Program-made: the position numbers and the translations under genes
Shown: one piece after another, positions 18,967-28,281 of the stretch
Layout of the letters: each line of letters starts with the position of its first letter
How positions within the stretch are numbered: position 1 is the stretch's first letter
Assembly (NCBI RefSeq): GCF_000423105.1
Contig: NZ_AUHI01000009.1
Span: 1-64,000, forward strand
DNA length: 64,000 nt
DNA from: Halalkalibacillus halophilus DSM 18494
GTDB lineage: Bacteria; Bacillota; Bacilli; Bacillales; Alkalibacillaceae
Direction of reading: 5' to 3'
Notes under the pieces: model-generated
What the model saw: the letters and a program-made list of their open reading frames with translations, nothing else
Told to the model about the DNA's origin: nothing
The model's database searches: none

Positions 18967-21114
18967 CTACTTTAATAACTCATGCTTCACCAACACTGCT
19001 CTAATCATAAAATAACTTACATCGTCTCCAAGTGTTTCTTTAATCGGTTTCAATTTTATCTCAGAAGGTGTAACCCCTTCTACTTCAGCTAATACATGCC
19101 GTTCAATTTCTTCTGAGAATAACTGATCGAGATCCCATTCATACCCTTCTTGGTAAGCCTTAAAGAGATGCTTTTCAATTGTAATGGTTGAAAACCCACG
19201 TTCTTTTGCGATTTCCTCGATTGTGCTGCCGTTTTGATAAAAACCTAATGATATCAAATGGCTAGGTCGATCATCTGCTGTTGATTTTTTCTCAAAAGTA
19301 GGAATTACTTCTGTGACAACATCCTCATTTTTTTCATGTGCGTTCCTGAATTCATCCAACTTGTCTAAAAACAGTTCCCCATATTGCTCATATTTCCGTA
19401 CGCCAATTCCTTTAACTTGAAGCATATCCGACTTCGTTCCAGGTAGTTGCCCTGCTAGCTCCTTCAACGTTGCATCGGAGAAGACGACAAATGGAGGTAC
19501 TTCCTGCTCGTCGGCAATTGATTTACGTAATTCACGTAAAGCTTGGAACACTTCTTCTGAAAAGCTTGTTTCCAAAGGTTTCTTCGTTTCTTGAACTTTC
19601 ATGTAGACAAGTTCTTCATTTTTTAATACTGCTACGGACATTTTGGTTAATTTCAACACTGGGAATTGGGCATCTGTAATCGTTAAATACCGATCAGCTA
19701 CTAAATAGTTGATCAATTGGGAAATCTCTTTTTCTGTATATTGTTTGAGCAGTCCATAGGTTGATAGGTTTTGAAAATTAAAATCGATTATTTTTTGGCT
19801 CTTGGATCCTTTCAACACCTTGGCAGTCATAGAAACGCCGAATCGTTCGCCCATTCGTTTGACACAGGAGATAATCATCTGTGCTTCTTTGGTCACATCT
19901 TCTTGCTTGCGATCGTCCAAGCAATTACTGCACTTTCCACAAGGCTCACTTGCTTCCACATCTTCAAAGTAATCTAAAATATATTGCTGCAAACAAGATG
20001 TCGTGTGGCAAAAGTCGATCATGTCTTGTAGTTTTCTATATTCCTGTGATTTCTTTTCCTCTTCCAGTGAAGATTGTTCAATTAGGAATTTCTGAAGCTG
20101 AACATCTTGAGGCGCGAACAACAAATGACATTCACTATCAATGCCATCTCGCCCAGCTCGTCCCGCTTCTTGGTAATAAGACTCAATATTCATTGGCAAG
20201 GCATAGTGAATGACGTAACGGACGTTTGATTTATCGATTCCCATTCCAAAGGCGTTCGTTGCAACCATCACTTGAAGGTCATCGTTTGTGAAAGCAGATT
20301 GAGCTTCTTTTCGCTCGTATTCAGAAAGTCCTGCATGATATTTTCCTGCTTTGATTCCTTTTCCTTTTAAAAAGGTATAAAGCTGGTCGGTCGTTTTTCT
20401 AGTCGGTGCATAGATAATCCCCGCTTCTCCAGTTAGATTCTTGATCAAATTCATCACATAATCCCTTTTATCAGCACCTTTGACGACATTAAAACTCAAG
20501 TTATCTCTGCTGAATCCAGTTACTACTGCATGATCATTATGGATTGTTAAAAGATGTTTAATATCTTCAATCACTGTCTGGGTAGCTGTTGCGGTCAGTG
20601 CGATATAAGGAGCTTGGTTTGAAAGCTTTTGAATAGTCGGGACAATTGACCTGTAACTTGGGCGAAAATCATGACCCCACTGGGAGATACAGTGCGCTTC
20701 ATCAAAAGCGATCAAGGATAGTTTCATTCTGTTCAATGACCGAAAAAACACGCCCGATTCAAAACGCTCTGGTGCCACATAAACAAGCTTGTATTCTCCG
20801 TTTACCATCGCTTGAAGACGAGATTGTTGTTCTTCATTACTAAGGGAACTATTAATATATGTAGCTGGAATTCCAACCGTATCTAGCGCATCCACTTGGT
20901 CTTTCATTAGGGAAATGAGAGGGGAGATGACGATTGCGGTTCCATCTAAAACAAGACTCGGAATCTGGTAACATAGCGATTTACCTCCACCAGTTGGCAT
21001 GATAGCGAGTGTGTTTTGTTTATGTAAAATATGATTAATTACCTCTTCTTGACCATGTCTGAAGGAGGAATAACCGAAGAATTCATTAAGTTTGTCGGTG
21101 GCTTGTGTAAGCAT
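18967..21114 (-). CDS. recQ: ATP-dependent DNA helicase RecQ
   Basis: 3'-5' DNA helicase for recombination and stalled-fork repair. Domains in order: SF2 helicase core (about 1-340) with Walker A MPTGGGKS, DEAHCISQWGHDFR, and GMGIDKSNVRYVIHYALP; a four-Cys zinc-binding segment (CLQQYILDYF...CGKCSNCLDD, about 370-395); winged-helix RQC; an HRDC domain (about 510-590); and a C-terminal helix-turn-helix region (EEIAKERGFSTITIEKHL). At 715 aa it is longer than E. coli RecQ because of that C-terminal part, which is common in Bacillaceae. The intergenic repeat array lies immediately upstream. Confidence 0.95.
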   Translation of the reverse strand: MLTQATDKLNEFFGYSSFRHGQEEVINHILHKQNTLAIMPTGGGKSLCYQIPSLVLDGTAIVISPLISLMKDQVDALDTVGIPATYINSSLSNEEQQSRLQAMVNGEYKLVYVAPERFESGVFFRSLNRMKLSLIAFDEAHCISQWGHDFRPSYRSIVPTIQKLSNQAPYIALTATATQTVIEDIKHLLTIHNDHAVVTGFSRDNLSFNVVKGADKRDYVMNLIKNLTGEAGIIYAPTRKTTDQLYTFLKGKGIKAGKYHAGLSEYERKEAQSAFTNDDLQVMVATNAFGMGIDKSNVRYVIHYALPMNIESYYQEAGRAGRDGIDSECHLLFAPQDVQLQKFLIEQSSLEEEKKSQEYRKLQDMIDFCHTTSCLQQYILDYFEDVEASEPCGKCSNCLDDRKQEDVTKEAQMIISCVKRMGERFGVSMTAKVLKGSKSQKIIDFNFQNLSTYGLLKQYTEKEISQLINYLVADRYLTITDAQFPVLKLTKMSVAVLKNEELVYMKVQETKKPLETSFSEEVFQALRELRKSIADEQEVPPFVVFSDATLKELAGQLPGTKSDMLQVKGIGVRKYEQYGELFLDKLDEFRNAHEKNEDVVTEVIPTFEKKSTADDRPSHLISLGFYQNGSTIEEIAKERGFSTITIEKHLFKAYQEGYEWDLDQLFSEEIERHVLAEVEGVTPSEIKLKPIKETLGDDVSYFMIRAVLVKHELLK

Positions 21115-21250
21115 GGGGAATCATCCTTTGTTTTTAATAAGTAAGTGTAGTAAGTATATCACGCAGATAGGTGGTTTGGCTGTAGGGGAAGGCAAGTAGT
21201 TTCGAGGAATAAGATTTGTGGATAAAGTGGAAGTATCGTCGTTAATGTAT

Positions 21251-21366
21251 GACTTTCGGACATGTTCCTATCACTTTCGTGCATAACGTCCAGACTTTCG
21301 CACATACTTTGGTAATTCTCGCACATAAGTACTGAGTTTGGAACATAAGAGAAGATTTCCGAGCAT
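21251..21366. repeat. intergenic degenerate tandem array A, 20-21 bp period
   Basis: Six degenerate units around TTTCGCACATAAGT, with the CAT triplet ending at 21263, 21284, 21305, 21326, 21346 and 21366, i.e. spacings 21, 21, 21, 20, 20. On the minus strand this makes an open frame with a seven-residue M-C/S/H-E-S-type repeat, which is a by-product rather than a gene. It lies between recQ and the oligopeptidase gene (both minus strand), in the recQ upstream region. Confidence 0.8.
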
Positions 21367-21430
21367 ATCTCTTCCACATTATAAAATTGATGGTGGCCAT
21401 TAGTTAATGACCACCTCACATATGAAAAAA

Positions 21431-23482
21431 TTATTCCACTGTCACACCAATTTTATCTAAAACAAACGCATACGTTTCTGCCGCTTCTTTCAAATGATTG
21501 AAGCGACCAGAAGCGCCGTAATGCCCGGCACCCATATTCGTTTTCAATACAATCGTATGGTCATCTGTCTTAAATGTTCGTAGGCGAGCAACCCATTTAG
21601 CTGGTTCCCAAAAAGCGACACGGGGATCATTAAGACCAGTGGTGATATATAAATGCGGATAGGCTTTGGCTTCGACATTATCGTAAGGACTATAGGACTT
21701 CATATAAAAATAGTCATCCCTCGTACGCGGGTCGCCCCATTCATCCCATTCTAATGTAGTAAGTGGAATTGTTTCATCGAGCATCGTTGTAACGACATCG
21801 ACAAACGGTACTGCCGGCACAATGACTTTGAACAAATTGCCTGCCATATTAGCAACCGCACCAACCAACATCCCACCAGCACTGCCGCCAACCGCAGCCA
21901 ATTGACCTGGTGTTGTATACCCTTCATTAATTAAATAATTAGCGACTGCAACAAAGTCAGTAAATGTATTACGCTTTTGCTGCATTTTTCCGTCCTCATA
22001 CCAATGTCGACCCATCTCAGAGCCACCACGGACTTGAGCAGTCACAAATACAACTCCTTGATTTAACACCGGAAGTCGGTATGGGTTAAAATGAGGGTCT
22101 TCCGTGGCACCGTATGATCCGTATCCATCAAGAATCAACGGTGCTGTTCCAGAATCGAGTGCCCCTTCTCGGTAAACCACGGTCATCGGCACACTTACTC
22201 CATCGTCAGCTTTTGCCCACCACTGCGCTTGACGGTAATCGGAAGGATCGTAGTCCCCACTGACAGGTGCTACTTGTAGTTGATGCCTTTCACCTGTCTT
22301 TAAAGAGATGCTATAAGTTGTTTTCGGAGTAAGTAGCGATTGATAGTGAACGATCACTTCTTCTGCTTCATAGCTTTGTCCAGATTCGACCGAGACGGTG
22401 TAGAGAGGCTCATCCCACTCCAATTTAACTAATTCGCCGTCTTTCACATACCAAATTTGCGTTAAACCATTTTCGCGTCCATATAGAAACAAGCTATCAC
22501 GAAACGGATACATAGCGAGAAGATAACGGTTTTCATTATAAGCAACAACATTTTCACGGAATTGTAAGTTGTCTAAGGGACATCGCAGCAGTTGGAAATT
22601 CACCGCGCCTTCATTAGTCAAAATCAGCAAGTCATCTCCCCAGTGCTCCACATCATATTCAATTCCTTTGCGGCGAGCATCAATTAGTTGAATTCCAGAT
22701 TGAGGATCATGGGCATCAATCATGTGCATTTCAGTCGTGGTTTTTGAACGTGTTTCTACAAAAATAAATTTCCCACTTTGTGATTTGAAAATATGTAACA
22801 CAAACGTAGTGTCTACTTCTTCGTAAATAAGTTCATCTTGATCAATATTCGTCCCCAATTGATGACGCCATAGACGATAAGGGCGCTGTTGTTCATCAAC
22901 GGTTACGTAAAAGATATATTGTCCATCATAACTCCACTCCATACTACCAAATAAATAAACGTTCGGAATCGTGTCTGCTAAGTGTTCACCCGTTTCGAGA
23001 TTTTTAATTTTAAGGGTGTAACGATCGGAACCGTCTCGATTTTCTAAGTATGCAAGCAAACGATGGTCAGCGCTTACCCGTTGAATCGTAACATTTAGAT
23101 AGTCACTCGTTTCCGCTAACTCGTTCACATCGAGAGTCACTTCTTCAGAAGCATCCGCTAACTGCTCGCGACTTGCCGCTTTTTTACGTGCATGCATAGA
23201 ATACTGCAGGTCTTTATCAATTCTCGAGTAATAAAAAAAGTTACCATGTTGAACAGGTGCCTCAGATTCAGAGTCAGGAACACGTTCGATCATTCGCTCA
23301 TAAATTTTATCGGTTTGTGTTTTAAGCGGGGTCATGACCTCGTCAAAATAACGGTTCTCTGCTTCAAGATAATCAATAACGTCCGGATTGTTCCGGTCTC
23401 TCATCCAATAATAATCGTCTTCTCGCACATCTCCATGCAAATCATGAGGGTGGGGAATACGTTTTGCAATCGGTGGTTTCAT
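21431..23482 (-). CDS. S9 family peptidase, oligopeptidase B-like
   Basis: Serine peptidase of the prolyl-oligopeptidase clan, probably an oligopeptidase B that cuts short peptides after basic residues in the cytosol. The N-terminus (HDLHGDVREDDYYWMRDR) and beta-propeller are typical. The catalytic Ser is in GGSAGGML, the His in GAGHYGASGR near the C-terminus, and the Asp is in the GLNDPRVAFWEP segment. Length 683 aa matches PtrB. An AGAGGAG site precedes the ATG. No signal peptide. Monocistronic; the upstream neighbour on the other strand is divergent. Confidence 0.92.
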   Translation of the reverse strand: MKPPIAKRIPHPHDLHGDVREDDYYWMRDRNNPDVIDYLEAENRYFDEVMTPLKTQTDKIYERMIERVPDSESEAPVQHGNFFYYSRIDKDLQYSMHARKKAASREQLADASEEVTLDVNELAETSDYLNVTIQRVSADHRLLAYLENRDGSDRYTLKIKNLETGEHLADTIPNVYLFGSMEWSYDGQYIFYVTVDEQQRPYRLWRHQLGTNIDQDELIYEEVDTTFVLHIFKSQSGKFIFVETRSKTTTEMHMIDAHDPQSGIQLIDARRKGIEYDVEHWGDDLLILTNEGAVNFQLLRCPLDNLQFRENVVAYNENRYLLAMYPFRDSLFLYGRENGLTQIWYVKDGELVKLEWDEPLYTVSVESGQSYEAEEVIVHYQSLLTPKTTYSISLKTGERHQLQVAPVSGDYDPSDYRQAQWWAKADDGVSVPMTVVYREGALDSGTAPLILDGYGSYGATEDPHFNPYRLPVLNQGVVFVTAQVRGGSEMGRHWYEDGKMQQKRNTFTDFVAVANYLINEGYTTPGQLAAVGGSAGGMLVGAVANMAGNLFKVIVPAVPFVDVVTTMLDETIPLTTLEWDEWGDPRTRDDYFYMKSYSPYDNVEAKAYPHLYITTGLNDPRVAFWEPAKWVARLRTFKTDDHTIVLKTNMGAGHYGASGRFNHLKEAAETYAFVLDKIGVTVE

Positions 23483-23632
23483 ATAAATCTCCTCTCTTTC
23501 TACCTATATATTTCGATAAATCATTTGGAAAAACCTTCTTATACAAAAATATTGATAACCAAAAATATGGTAAATATGATAGACTTGGATTACAAAAGGT
23601 GGATTTACTCTTAAAAGGAGCTGAACATAAAT

Positions 23633-24181
23633 ATGCCATTATCACAGGATGAAAAGTTGAACTTACTGGAAACGCTAGAAGATCGCTTTAATGTCAATCA
23701 ACATCGCCATGAAAAGGTGGATTGGTTAGATGTTAAAACAATTCTTGAAGGTTCTGAAGAGAAGCTAGTTACGCTATCCAAGATGGAGGCGTCAGGTGGC
23801 GAGCCTGATGTTGTAACGTTAAATGGTTCAAAGGAAATTCTATTTATCGACTGTTCTAAAGAAAGTCCAAAAGGGCGTCGAAGTGTATGTTATGACAGAG
23901 AGGCTTTAGAATCCCGGAAGAAACATAAGCCAGAGAACAGCGCAGTAGATTTGGCAAATGAAATAGGTATCCAAATATTAGATGAGGAGCAGTATAGTTA
24001 TCTACAACAAATAGAAGCGTTTGATTTAAAATCATCAAGCTGGATTCAAACTCCGAAACGAATCCGGGACCTAGGTGGCGCCCTATTTTGCGATCGTCGC
24101 TATGATACCGTATTTGTGTACCACAATGGGGCGGAGTCCTATTATAGTGCTAGAGGATTTCGGGGAATCCTGCATATTTAA
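23633..24181 (+). CDS. DUF4256 family protein
   Basis: A 182-aa cytoplasmic protein matching the DUF4256 family: WLDVKTILEGSEEKLVTLSKME, then GGEPDVV, FIDCSKESPKGRRS, CYDREALESRKK and GGALFCDRRYDTVFVYHNGA. The C-terminal ESYYSARGFRG is family-typical. Its function is unknown. An AAAGGAGCTG ribosome binding site supports the ATG at 23633. It is divergent from the peptidase gene and followed closely by a small membrane protein gene. Confidence 0.88.
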   Translation: MPLSQDEKLNLLETLEDRFNVNQHRHEKVDWLDVKTILEGSEEKLVTLSKMEASGGEPDVVTLNGSKEILFIDCSKESPKGRRSVCYDREALESRKKHKPENSAVDLANEIGIQILDEEQYSYLQQIEAFDLKSSSWIQTPKRIRDLGGALFCDRRYDTVFVYHNGAESYYSARGFRGILHI

Positions 24182-24208
24182 GATTCTCAGATTTTAGGGG
24201 GATGCATT

Positions 24209-24478
24209 ATGTTGTTTAACGAAGTATTCATGCACGTTTCATTATTAATTTTAGTGGTCATTGCAGTAGCTCTTGGTTTTATCTTCTTTATGTCTACATT
24301 TTTTAAGAACAAAAAACTCTCGTACCTTGTTTTAACTGGTCTTATTTTGGCTTCCATTTCACTGATAGCTAACGGATTTGAAATATCAGTTTTCATGGGA
24401 ATTGGAGCTGGAATAATCTTTATTGCCTTAGGAATTGGTAGCTACATTACAATTAAAAATAAACAAGAAAGCGTGTAA
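24209..24478 (+). CDS. small membrane protein (YesK-like), 89 aa
   Basis: An 89-aa protein with three hydrophobic segments (about residues 5-30, 36-53 and 56-78) separated by short basic loops, resembling YesK-type small membrane proteins of Bacillus. AGGGGGATG-type ribosome binding site before the ATG. It follows the DUF4256 gene by 27 bp and is convergent with the thioredoxin-like gene. Function unknown. Confidence 0.65.
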   Translation: MLFNEVFMHVSLLILVVIAVALGFIFFMSTFFKNKKLSYLVLTGLILASISLIANGFEISVFMGIGAGIIFIALGIGSYITIKNKQESV

Positions 24479-24490
24479 GGTAGCATAGAA

Positions 24491-25057
24491 TTAGTCTAAT
24501 CTATTCATTTTATCTACCATTTCTTCAAAGCTTAACGGACCAATATGGGCTGGCATTTGTAAGATTCCTTCTGAGTTAATAAAATAAGTGGTTGGCAATG
24601 TCATGATTTGATACTCAGCAGTTACTATTCTTGAGGTGTCCAATAATATTGGAAAATTAACACCGTCAATTTCATTAATAAAGTTACTGATTTGATCTTG
24701 GTTTGTTTCTGTGGTAACTGCATATACCTCTACAGGTTCGTCCGAATAGTAATTCATAAACTTCACCATATCTGGCATTTCATCTCTGCATGGTTCACAC
24801 CAAGTTGCCCAGAAATTAAGCATGATTTTATTCCCTCGCAAATCAGATAGTTTTACTTTATCTCCATTTAAGCTTGTTAACTCAAAATTAGGCACAGCTT
24901 CGCCTACTTCCACACCACTTAAGTCAATATCAACGTCATCAGGTAGTACATAGATATGGTCAGAATCAGAAGTGTCCCTATCATCTAATTGTTGAAAGAT
25001 AAGTAAAATTATTAAAGTCGAAAGTGTTCCGATTGCTATTATAGTCTTAAGTTTCAT
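24491..25057 (-). CDS. ResA-like membrane-anchored thiol-disulfide oxidoreductase
   Basis: TlpA/ResA-type thioredoxin-fold protein anchored by one N-terminal membrane helix (residues 4-22), with the catalytic domain outside the cell. The active site WCEPC has Cys87 and Cys90; ANFEL-type AhpC/TSA start (VPNFELTSLNGDKVKLSDL), and the conserved cis-Pro loop is LPTTYFINSEG. ResA members reduce apocytochrome c thiols; others act in spore coat or cell-wall redox. No cytochrome biogenesis genes are adjacent, so the substrate is unclear. Length 188 aa. Confidence 0.88.
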   Translation of the reverse strand: MKLKTIIAIGTLSTLIILLIFQQLDDRDTSDSDHIYVLPDDVDIDLSGVEVGEAVPNFELTSLNGDKVKLSDLRGNKIMLNFWATWCEPCRDEMPDMVKFMNYYSDEPVEVYAVTTETNQDQISNFINEIDGVNFPILLDTSRIVTAEYQIMTLPTTYFINSEGILQMPAHIGPLSFEEMVDKMNRLD

Positions 25058-25210
25058 TTTACAACCACCTCAATATAGAGAACGCTTAATAATAAACAAT
25101 GAATTTCTACCTCTCATACTTGTTCATTTAAAATAGATGATGACGTACTCATTTTACCAAATAAAAGGATATTTGTGTGAAATATAGAATAGGGTTTATA
25201 AAGGGGGAAT

Positions 25211-25504
25211 TTGATGAATCATGGAAACTATGACTCGCAGCGTACGATGGTGGAAGCAGAATCAAGAAAGATGGATGCAGATTACAGAGCCCAGAAAAGC
25301 TTTCTTAATGACGAAGATGTTTCATTTGGTGCATGGCTTGGGATTCTACTTTTAATCGCTATTCCATTTATAAATATCATTTTCTTAATCGCACTTGCAA
25401 CAGGAGAGCGAAATGAGAGCTTGAAGAACTTTGCGAAAGCAGCACTGCTTATTATCGTAGTAGGGTTTATTTTAGCAACTATATACAATATGGTTACATT
25501 ATAG
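25211..25504 (+). CDS. small membrane protein, 97 aa (tandem paralogue 1)
   Basis: Hydrophilic N-terminal 40 residues rich in charged and Gln residues, then two membrane helices (about 44-64 and 76-95) separated by the conserved loop GERNESLKNFAKA. AAAGGGGGA ribosome binding site before the ATG. The gene just downstream encodes a clear paralogue of the same length with the same loop (DEKNESLKNFARA). Function unknown. Confidence 0.7.
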   Translation: MMNHGNYDSQRTMVEAESRKMDADYRAQKSFLNDEDVSFGAWLGILLLIAIPFINIIFLIALATGERNESLKNFAKAALLIIVVGFILATIYNMVTL

Positions 25505-25547
25505 CTAATTAAATTATCATTTATTAGGAAAAGTAGGAGGCTCCTTA

Positions 25548-25841
25548 TTGTATAAACATAAATCAAACATTCGACAATCGTTAGCATCTGCTGAGTCTAA
25601 AAGAATTGAATCCGAACGTAACCATAATGGTAGCGGTGGGTTTCGAATTAACGAACAAGTATCCTTTGGGGGATGGGTTTTTATTCTGTTCCTCCTTGTC
25701 ATTCCAATTGTAAATATCATTGCGTTAATCGTTCTAGCTGTGGATGAGAAAAATGAAAGCTTGAAAAATTTTGCGAGAGCCATGCTTGTAATGATTTTGA
25801 TTGGCGGGATGGGTGTATGGTTTTACAATGCTATCGTGTAA
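25548..25841 (+). CDS. small membrane protein, 97 aa (tandem paralogue 2)
   Basis: Paralogue of the upstream gene: same length, same hydrophilic head, FGGWVFILFLLVIPIVNIIA in the first helix and the shared NESLKNFAR loop before the second. It starts at TTG 25548 after an AGGAGG site at about 25534. The pair arose by tandem duplication. No enzymatic motif is visible; small two-helix proteins like this are often stress or envelope proteins. Confidence 0.7.
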   Translation: MYKHKSNIRQSLASAESKRIESERNHNGSGGFRINEQVSFGGWVFILFLLVIPIVNIIALIVLAVDEKNESLKNFARAMLVMILIGGMGVWFYNAIV

Positions 25842-25921
25842 CAAGCTATAGTGAATAGAAGTTACGTAAAATCAAAAAAATTTCTATTTTACACCATGAT
25901 AAAAGGAGTTAATACATTTTC

Positions 25922-26689
25922 ATGTTATCCAAATCAAAATTACAGCGCGTTACATCTTACATACTCACTAAACTTGCAGGTTCGGGTTTTCTTTTCTTAC
26001 TTATAATTATTTTTAGTTTATCTTCTCAGAATTTTGGTTTCTATGAGCTATCTAAAACTTTAGAAGAACCATTCATGTATTTCCTGTTTTACGGTTATGC
26101 TATTTTTGCTTCTCTTATAATTGATTTGATTTTAGTAAATGCCCCAAAGGAGTTATATTCTTTCAGAGCTATTTTGTATCCTATTTTTGGATTTCTCTTT
26201 TTCCTTGTTCATTCCTTTCATTATTGGGCTTTTTTATTGGGAGCAATAGGGGCTACCATAGCACTTATTTATTGGATGGCTACATATTTTGCTGAAAAAT
26301 ATAGCTTCTTTAAATGGGGATTTTCTATTGGAATTCCTTTGTTTATATTGATAATAATAGTAGTTGATCACACTCAAATTGAAAATCTACAAGAAACGAA
26401 GGGTGATCAAAGCTACCATGCGAGTGTCGATTATTTTAATGGAGAGCTTTCTATCCCAATAGATATTGAAGACAGCGAAGCTTTTTTATTTACTTATAAG
26501 GTAGAAGCAGAAGCAAATAACCACGGTTTTAGTATTGAATACGATGGCAGCTATATTCCTCCTGTACATAAAATAGAAGAGGATGTGTATAAAGTGGAAA
26601 CGGAAGAGGATGGAACATATCACTTCGTTTTTACCGGTACTAATTTTGAAGGTGAACTCCTTTTAAAATGGGTCTTAATGGAAGAGTGA
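25922..26689 (+). CDS. membrane protein with C-terminal extracytoplasmic domain, 255 aa
   Basis: About five hydrophobic segments in the first 150 residues, then a 100-residue beta-rich soluble part (SVDYFNGELSIPIDIEDSEAF onward) ending FEGELLLKWVLMEE. No family recognised. AAAGGAG ribosome binding site. It stands in a run of small membrane protein genes that all read plus; the C-terminal part could sit outside the cell. Low sequence conservation signals make the function unknown. Confidence 0.6.
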   Translation: MLSKSKLQRVTSYILTKLAGSGFLFLLIIIFSLSSQNFGFYELSKTLEEPFMYFLFYGYAIFASLIIDLILVNAPKELYSFRAILYPIFGFLFFLVHSFHYWAFLLGAIGATIALIYWMATYFAEKYSFFKWGFSIGIPLFILIIIVVDHTQIENLQETKGDQSYHASVDYFNGELSIPIDIEDSEAFLFTYKVEAEANNHGFSIEYDGSYIPPVHKIEEDVYKVETEEDGTYHFVFTGTNFEGELLLKWVLMEE

Positions 26690-26751
26690 TACCCCTGAAA
26701 AGGGTATAAGGACCATCTGGAACAATGATTAATCAGTAAGGAGGGCACGTC

Positions 26752-27018
26752 ATGGACTACACAGAGGCTTTTGAAACGAAATGGATAAGGTACACGTTCA
26801 ATATCATGCTCGCAATTCTAATAGTAATAGCATTTTATTTCTTAGACCAAGGTAATGATCAGTTAGGTTTGATTCTAATTTTGATTATTATGATGAAAAC
26901 TTTTCGTCAAATAGTAAAAGGGGTTAAGGATAAAAAGAAGTATAGTTTGATATTTGAAGTGTTGTTCTTCGCTTTTTGTTTAGTATTCTTAATTTGGGCG
27001 GTAATCATAGATTTATAG
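26752..27018 (+). CDS. small membrane protein, 88 aa (EAFETK family)
   Basis: Starts MDYTEAFETKWIRYTFNIM; three hydrophobic stretches around a KGVKDKKKYS basic loop. An AAGGAGGG site precedes the ATG. A second, broken copy of this small family lies at 31160-31444 and shares the EAFETK head. Function unknown; the duplicated head suggests a real gene family of this lineage. Confidence 0.65.
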   Translation: MDYTEAFETKWIRYTFNIMLAILIVIAFYFLDQGNDQLGLILILIIMMKTFRQIVKGVKDKKKYSLIFEVLFFAFCLVFLIWAVIIDL

Positions 27019-27077
27019 TTGGTTGATAAATTACACTAGGTTTAGTGAAATTTCTTCTTAGCCTTGTAAGTATCCAT

Positions 27078-27545
27078 TTAATCTTCAAAAGGCACATATT
27101 CCATAGGTTCTGAACAATGTTCGTATCCATTTCTACGATAATAATCAATTGACTCGTCACTCGGCCACACGAATACAAACTCATATTGTTGTTGATCAAC
27201 CCAGCTGTGGATTGCCTGTAAAACCTTACTACCAATACCTTTCTTTCGGTAGGATGGGAGGGTATATGTATTGGTTAGGTAAGCGAATGGACGTGTGACT
27301 CTACCTGGTCTTGGGACTTTATGAATTAATTCGATATAAATATGCGAAATAATCACGCCATCTTCTTCAGCTACCCAAATAAACCATGTATCTTGATTAA
27401 TCGCATGCACTAGAAAAGCGTGACATTCTTTTTCAAACTCTTCATAAGAAGCCTTTCTCTTACTCTCATCATATTCAATCGTAAAATCCCATCTCATTTT
27501 AATTAGTTGTTTCAAATCTTTCATTTCAGCAAGTCTGATATTCAC
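27078..27545 (-). CDS. GNAT family N-acetyltransferase
   Basis: Acetyl-CoA dependent acetyltransferase. The acetyl-CoA loop is YRKKGIGSKVLQ (R/QxxGxG/A motif), followed by a helix and the usual YYRRNGYE strand near the C-terminus. The open frame extends upstream to 27608, into the stop region of the VOC gene, but a GTG at 27545 (VNIRLAEMKD) with AAAGGA 9 nt upstream is the better start, giving 155 aa. Substrate unknown. Confidence 0.85.
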   Translation of the reverse strand: MNIRLAEMKDLKQLIKMRWDFTIEYDESKRKASYEEFEKECHAFLVHAINQDTWFIWVAEEDGVIISHIYIELIHKVPRPGRVTRPFAYLTNTYTLPSYRKKGIGSKVLQAIHSWVDQQQYEFVFVWPSDESIDYYRRNGYEHCSEPMEYVPFED

Positions 27546-27576
27546 ATTATCATTTCCTTTCGAGGGTTCATATAGT

Positions 27577-27954
27577 TTATTTAGAAGTAATTCGTAAAAA
27601 ATAGCCATCTGGGTCAGCTATTTTAAATCCTCTCATATCCCATGGGTAAGTCTCTACCTCCACTTCAACCGGATAATGATTATCAATACATCTTCTGTAA
27701 ACTTTTTCTAACTGATCTACGACGATAATCAATTCAAACCCATTTCCTTTCACATTGCTTTTAGCCTTATTGTTAAAATAATGATCGTCCTCCAATACAG
27801 CTTCTGAGGTGATTAACAAAGAAAAGCAATCATAATTAAATCGTCCACATTTCTCATTCCTACCTTGCATTTCTAATCCAATGATATTTTCATAGAATGA
27901 TAATGATTGTTCTATATCTTTAACATACAATTCTACTCTGAACAGCACACTCAT
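27577..27954 (-). CDS. VOC family protein (glyoxalase-like)
   Basis: A 125-aa single VOC-domain protein: it starts with FRVELYVKDIEQSLSFYENIIG and ends with the DPDGYFLRI strand. The first metal-ligand His/Gln of many family members is replaced here by Glu (VELYV), so metal binding is uncertain. It is co-directional with the GNAT gene 31 bp downstream and the two may be co-transcribed. Substrate unknown. Confidence 0.82.
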   Translation of the reverse strand: MSVLFRVELYVKDIEQSLSFYENIIGLEMQGRNEKCGRFNYDCFSLLITSEAVLEDDHYFNNKAKSNVKGNGFELIIVVDQLEKVYRRCIDNHYPVEVEVETYPWDMRGFKIADPDGYFLRITSK

Positions 27955-27969
27955 AGCTATCTACCCCCT

Positions 27970-28137
27970 TTAATTACTCTTTTTTTCTACATACTTCAAT
28001 CGTTTCTTACCGGCATTTCGCAAGTTACGTGATTGTTGATTAGAACTTCCAAACCTTTCGGAAAAAGCATTTACTAGAACGATTAACGTGAAAGCCAATA
28101 TAAAAAAACCTATTAGCAACCATAGCAAAATATCCAA
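27970..28137 (-). CDS. single-span membrane protein, about 55 aa
   Basis: One strong membrane helix (DILLWLLIGFFILAFTLIVL) followed by a basic tail (GSSNQQSRNLRNAGKKRLKY). An ATG at 28152 is in frame, but it and the next codons form the GGGGGTGATT ribosome binding site, so the TTG at 28137 is the likelier start. It precedes the VOC and GNAT genes on the minus strand by 15 bp. Function unknown. Confidence 0.5.
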   Translation of the reverse strand: MDILLWLLIGFFILAFTLIVLVNAFSERFGSSNQQSRNLRNAGKKRLKYVEKKSN

Positions 28138-28281
28138 TCCAATCACCCCCATACAAAATGAATTGATTACTTGTTTAAAATTTACAAATGAATTAATTAT
28201 GATAATCTAAACTTACCAAAGAATTTAGTAACAATTCAAGTAATTGTAAATTATTAAAAAATTGTAAAAGGAAGATGTAGG

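Noticed and set aside
21159..21419. Minus-strand open frame of 86 codons upstream of recQ
   Set aside because: It exists because the 21-bp array A keeps one frame open and repeats a seven-residue pattern; no ribosome binding site and no protein-like composition.
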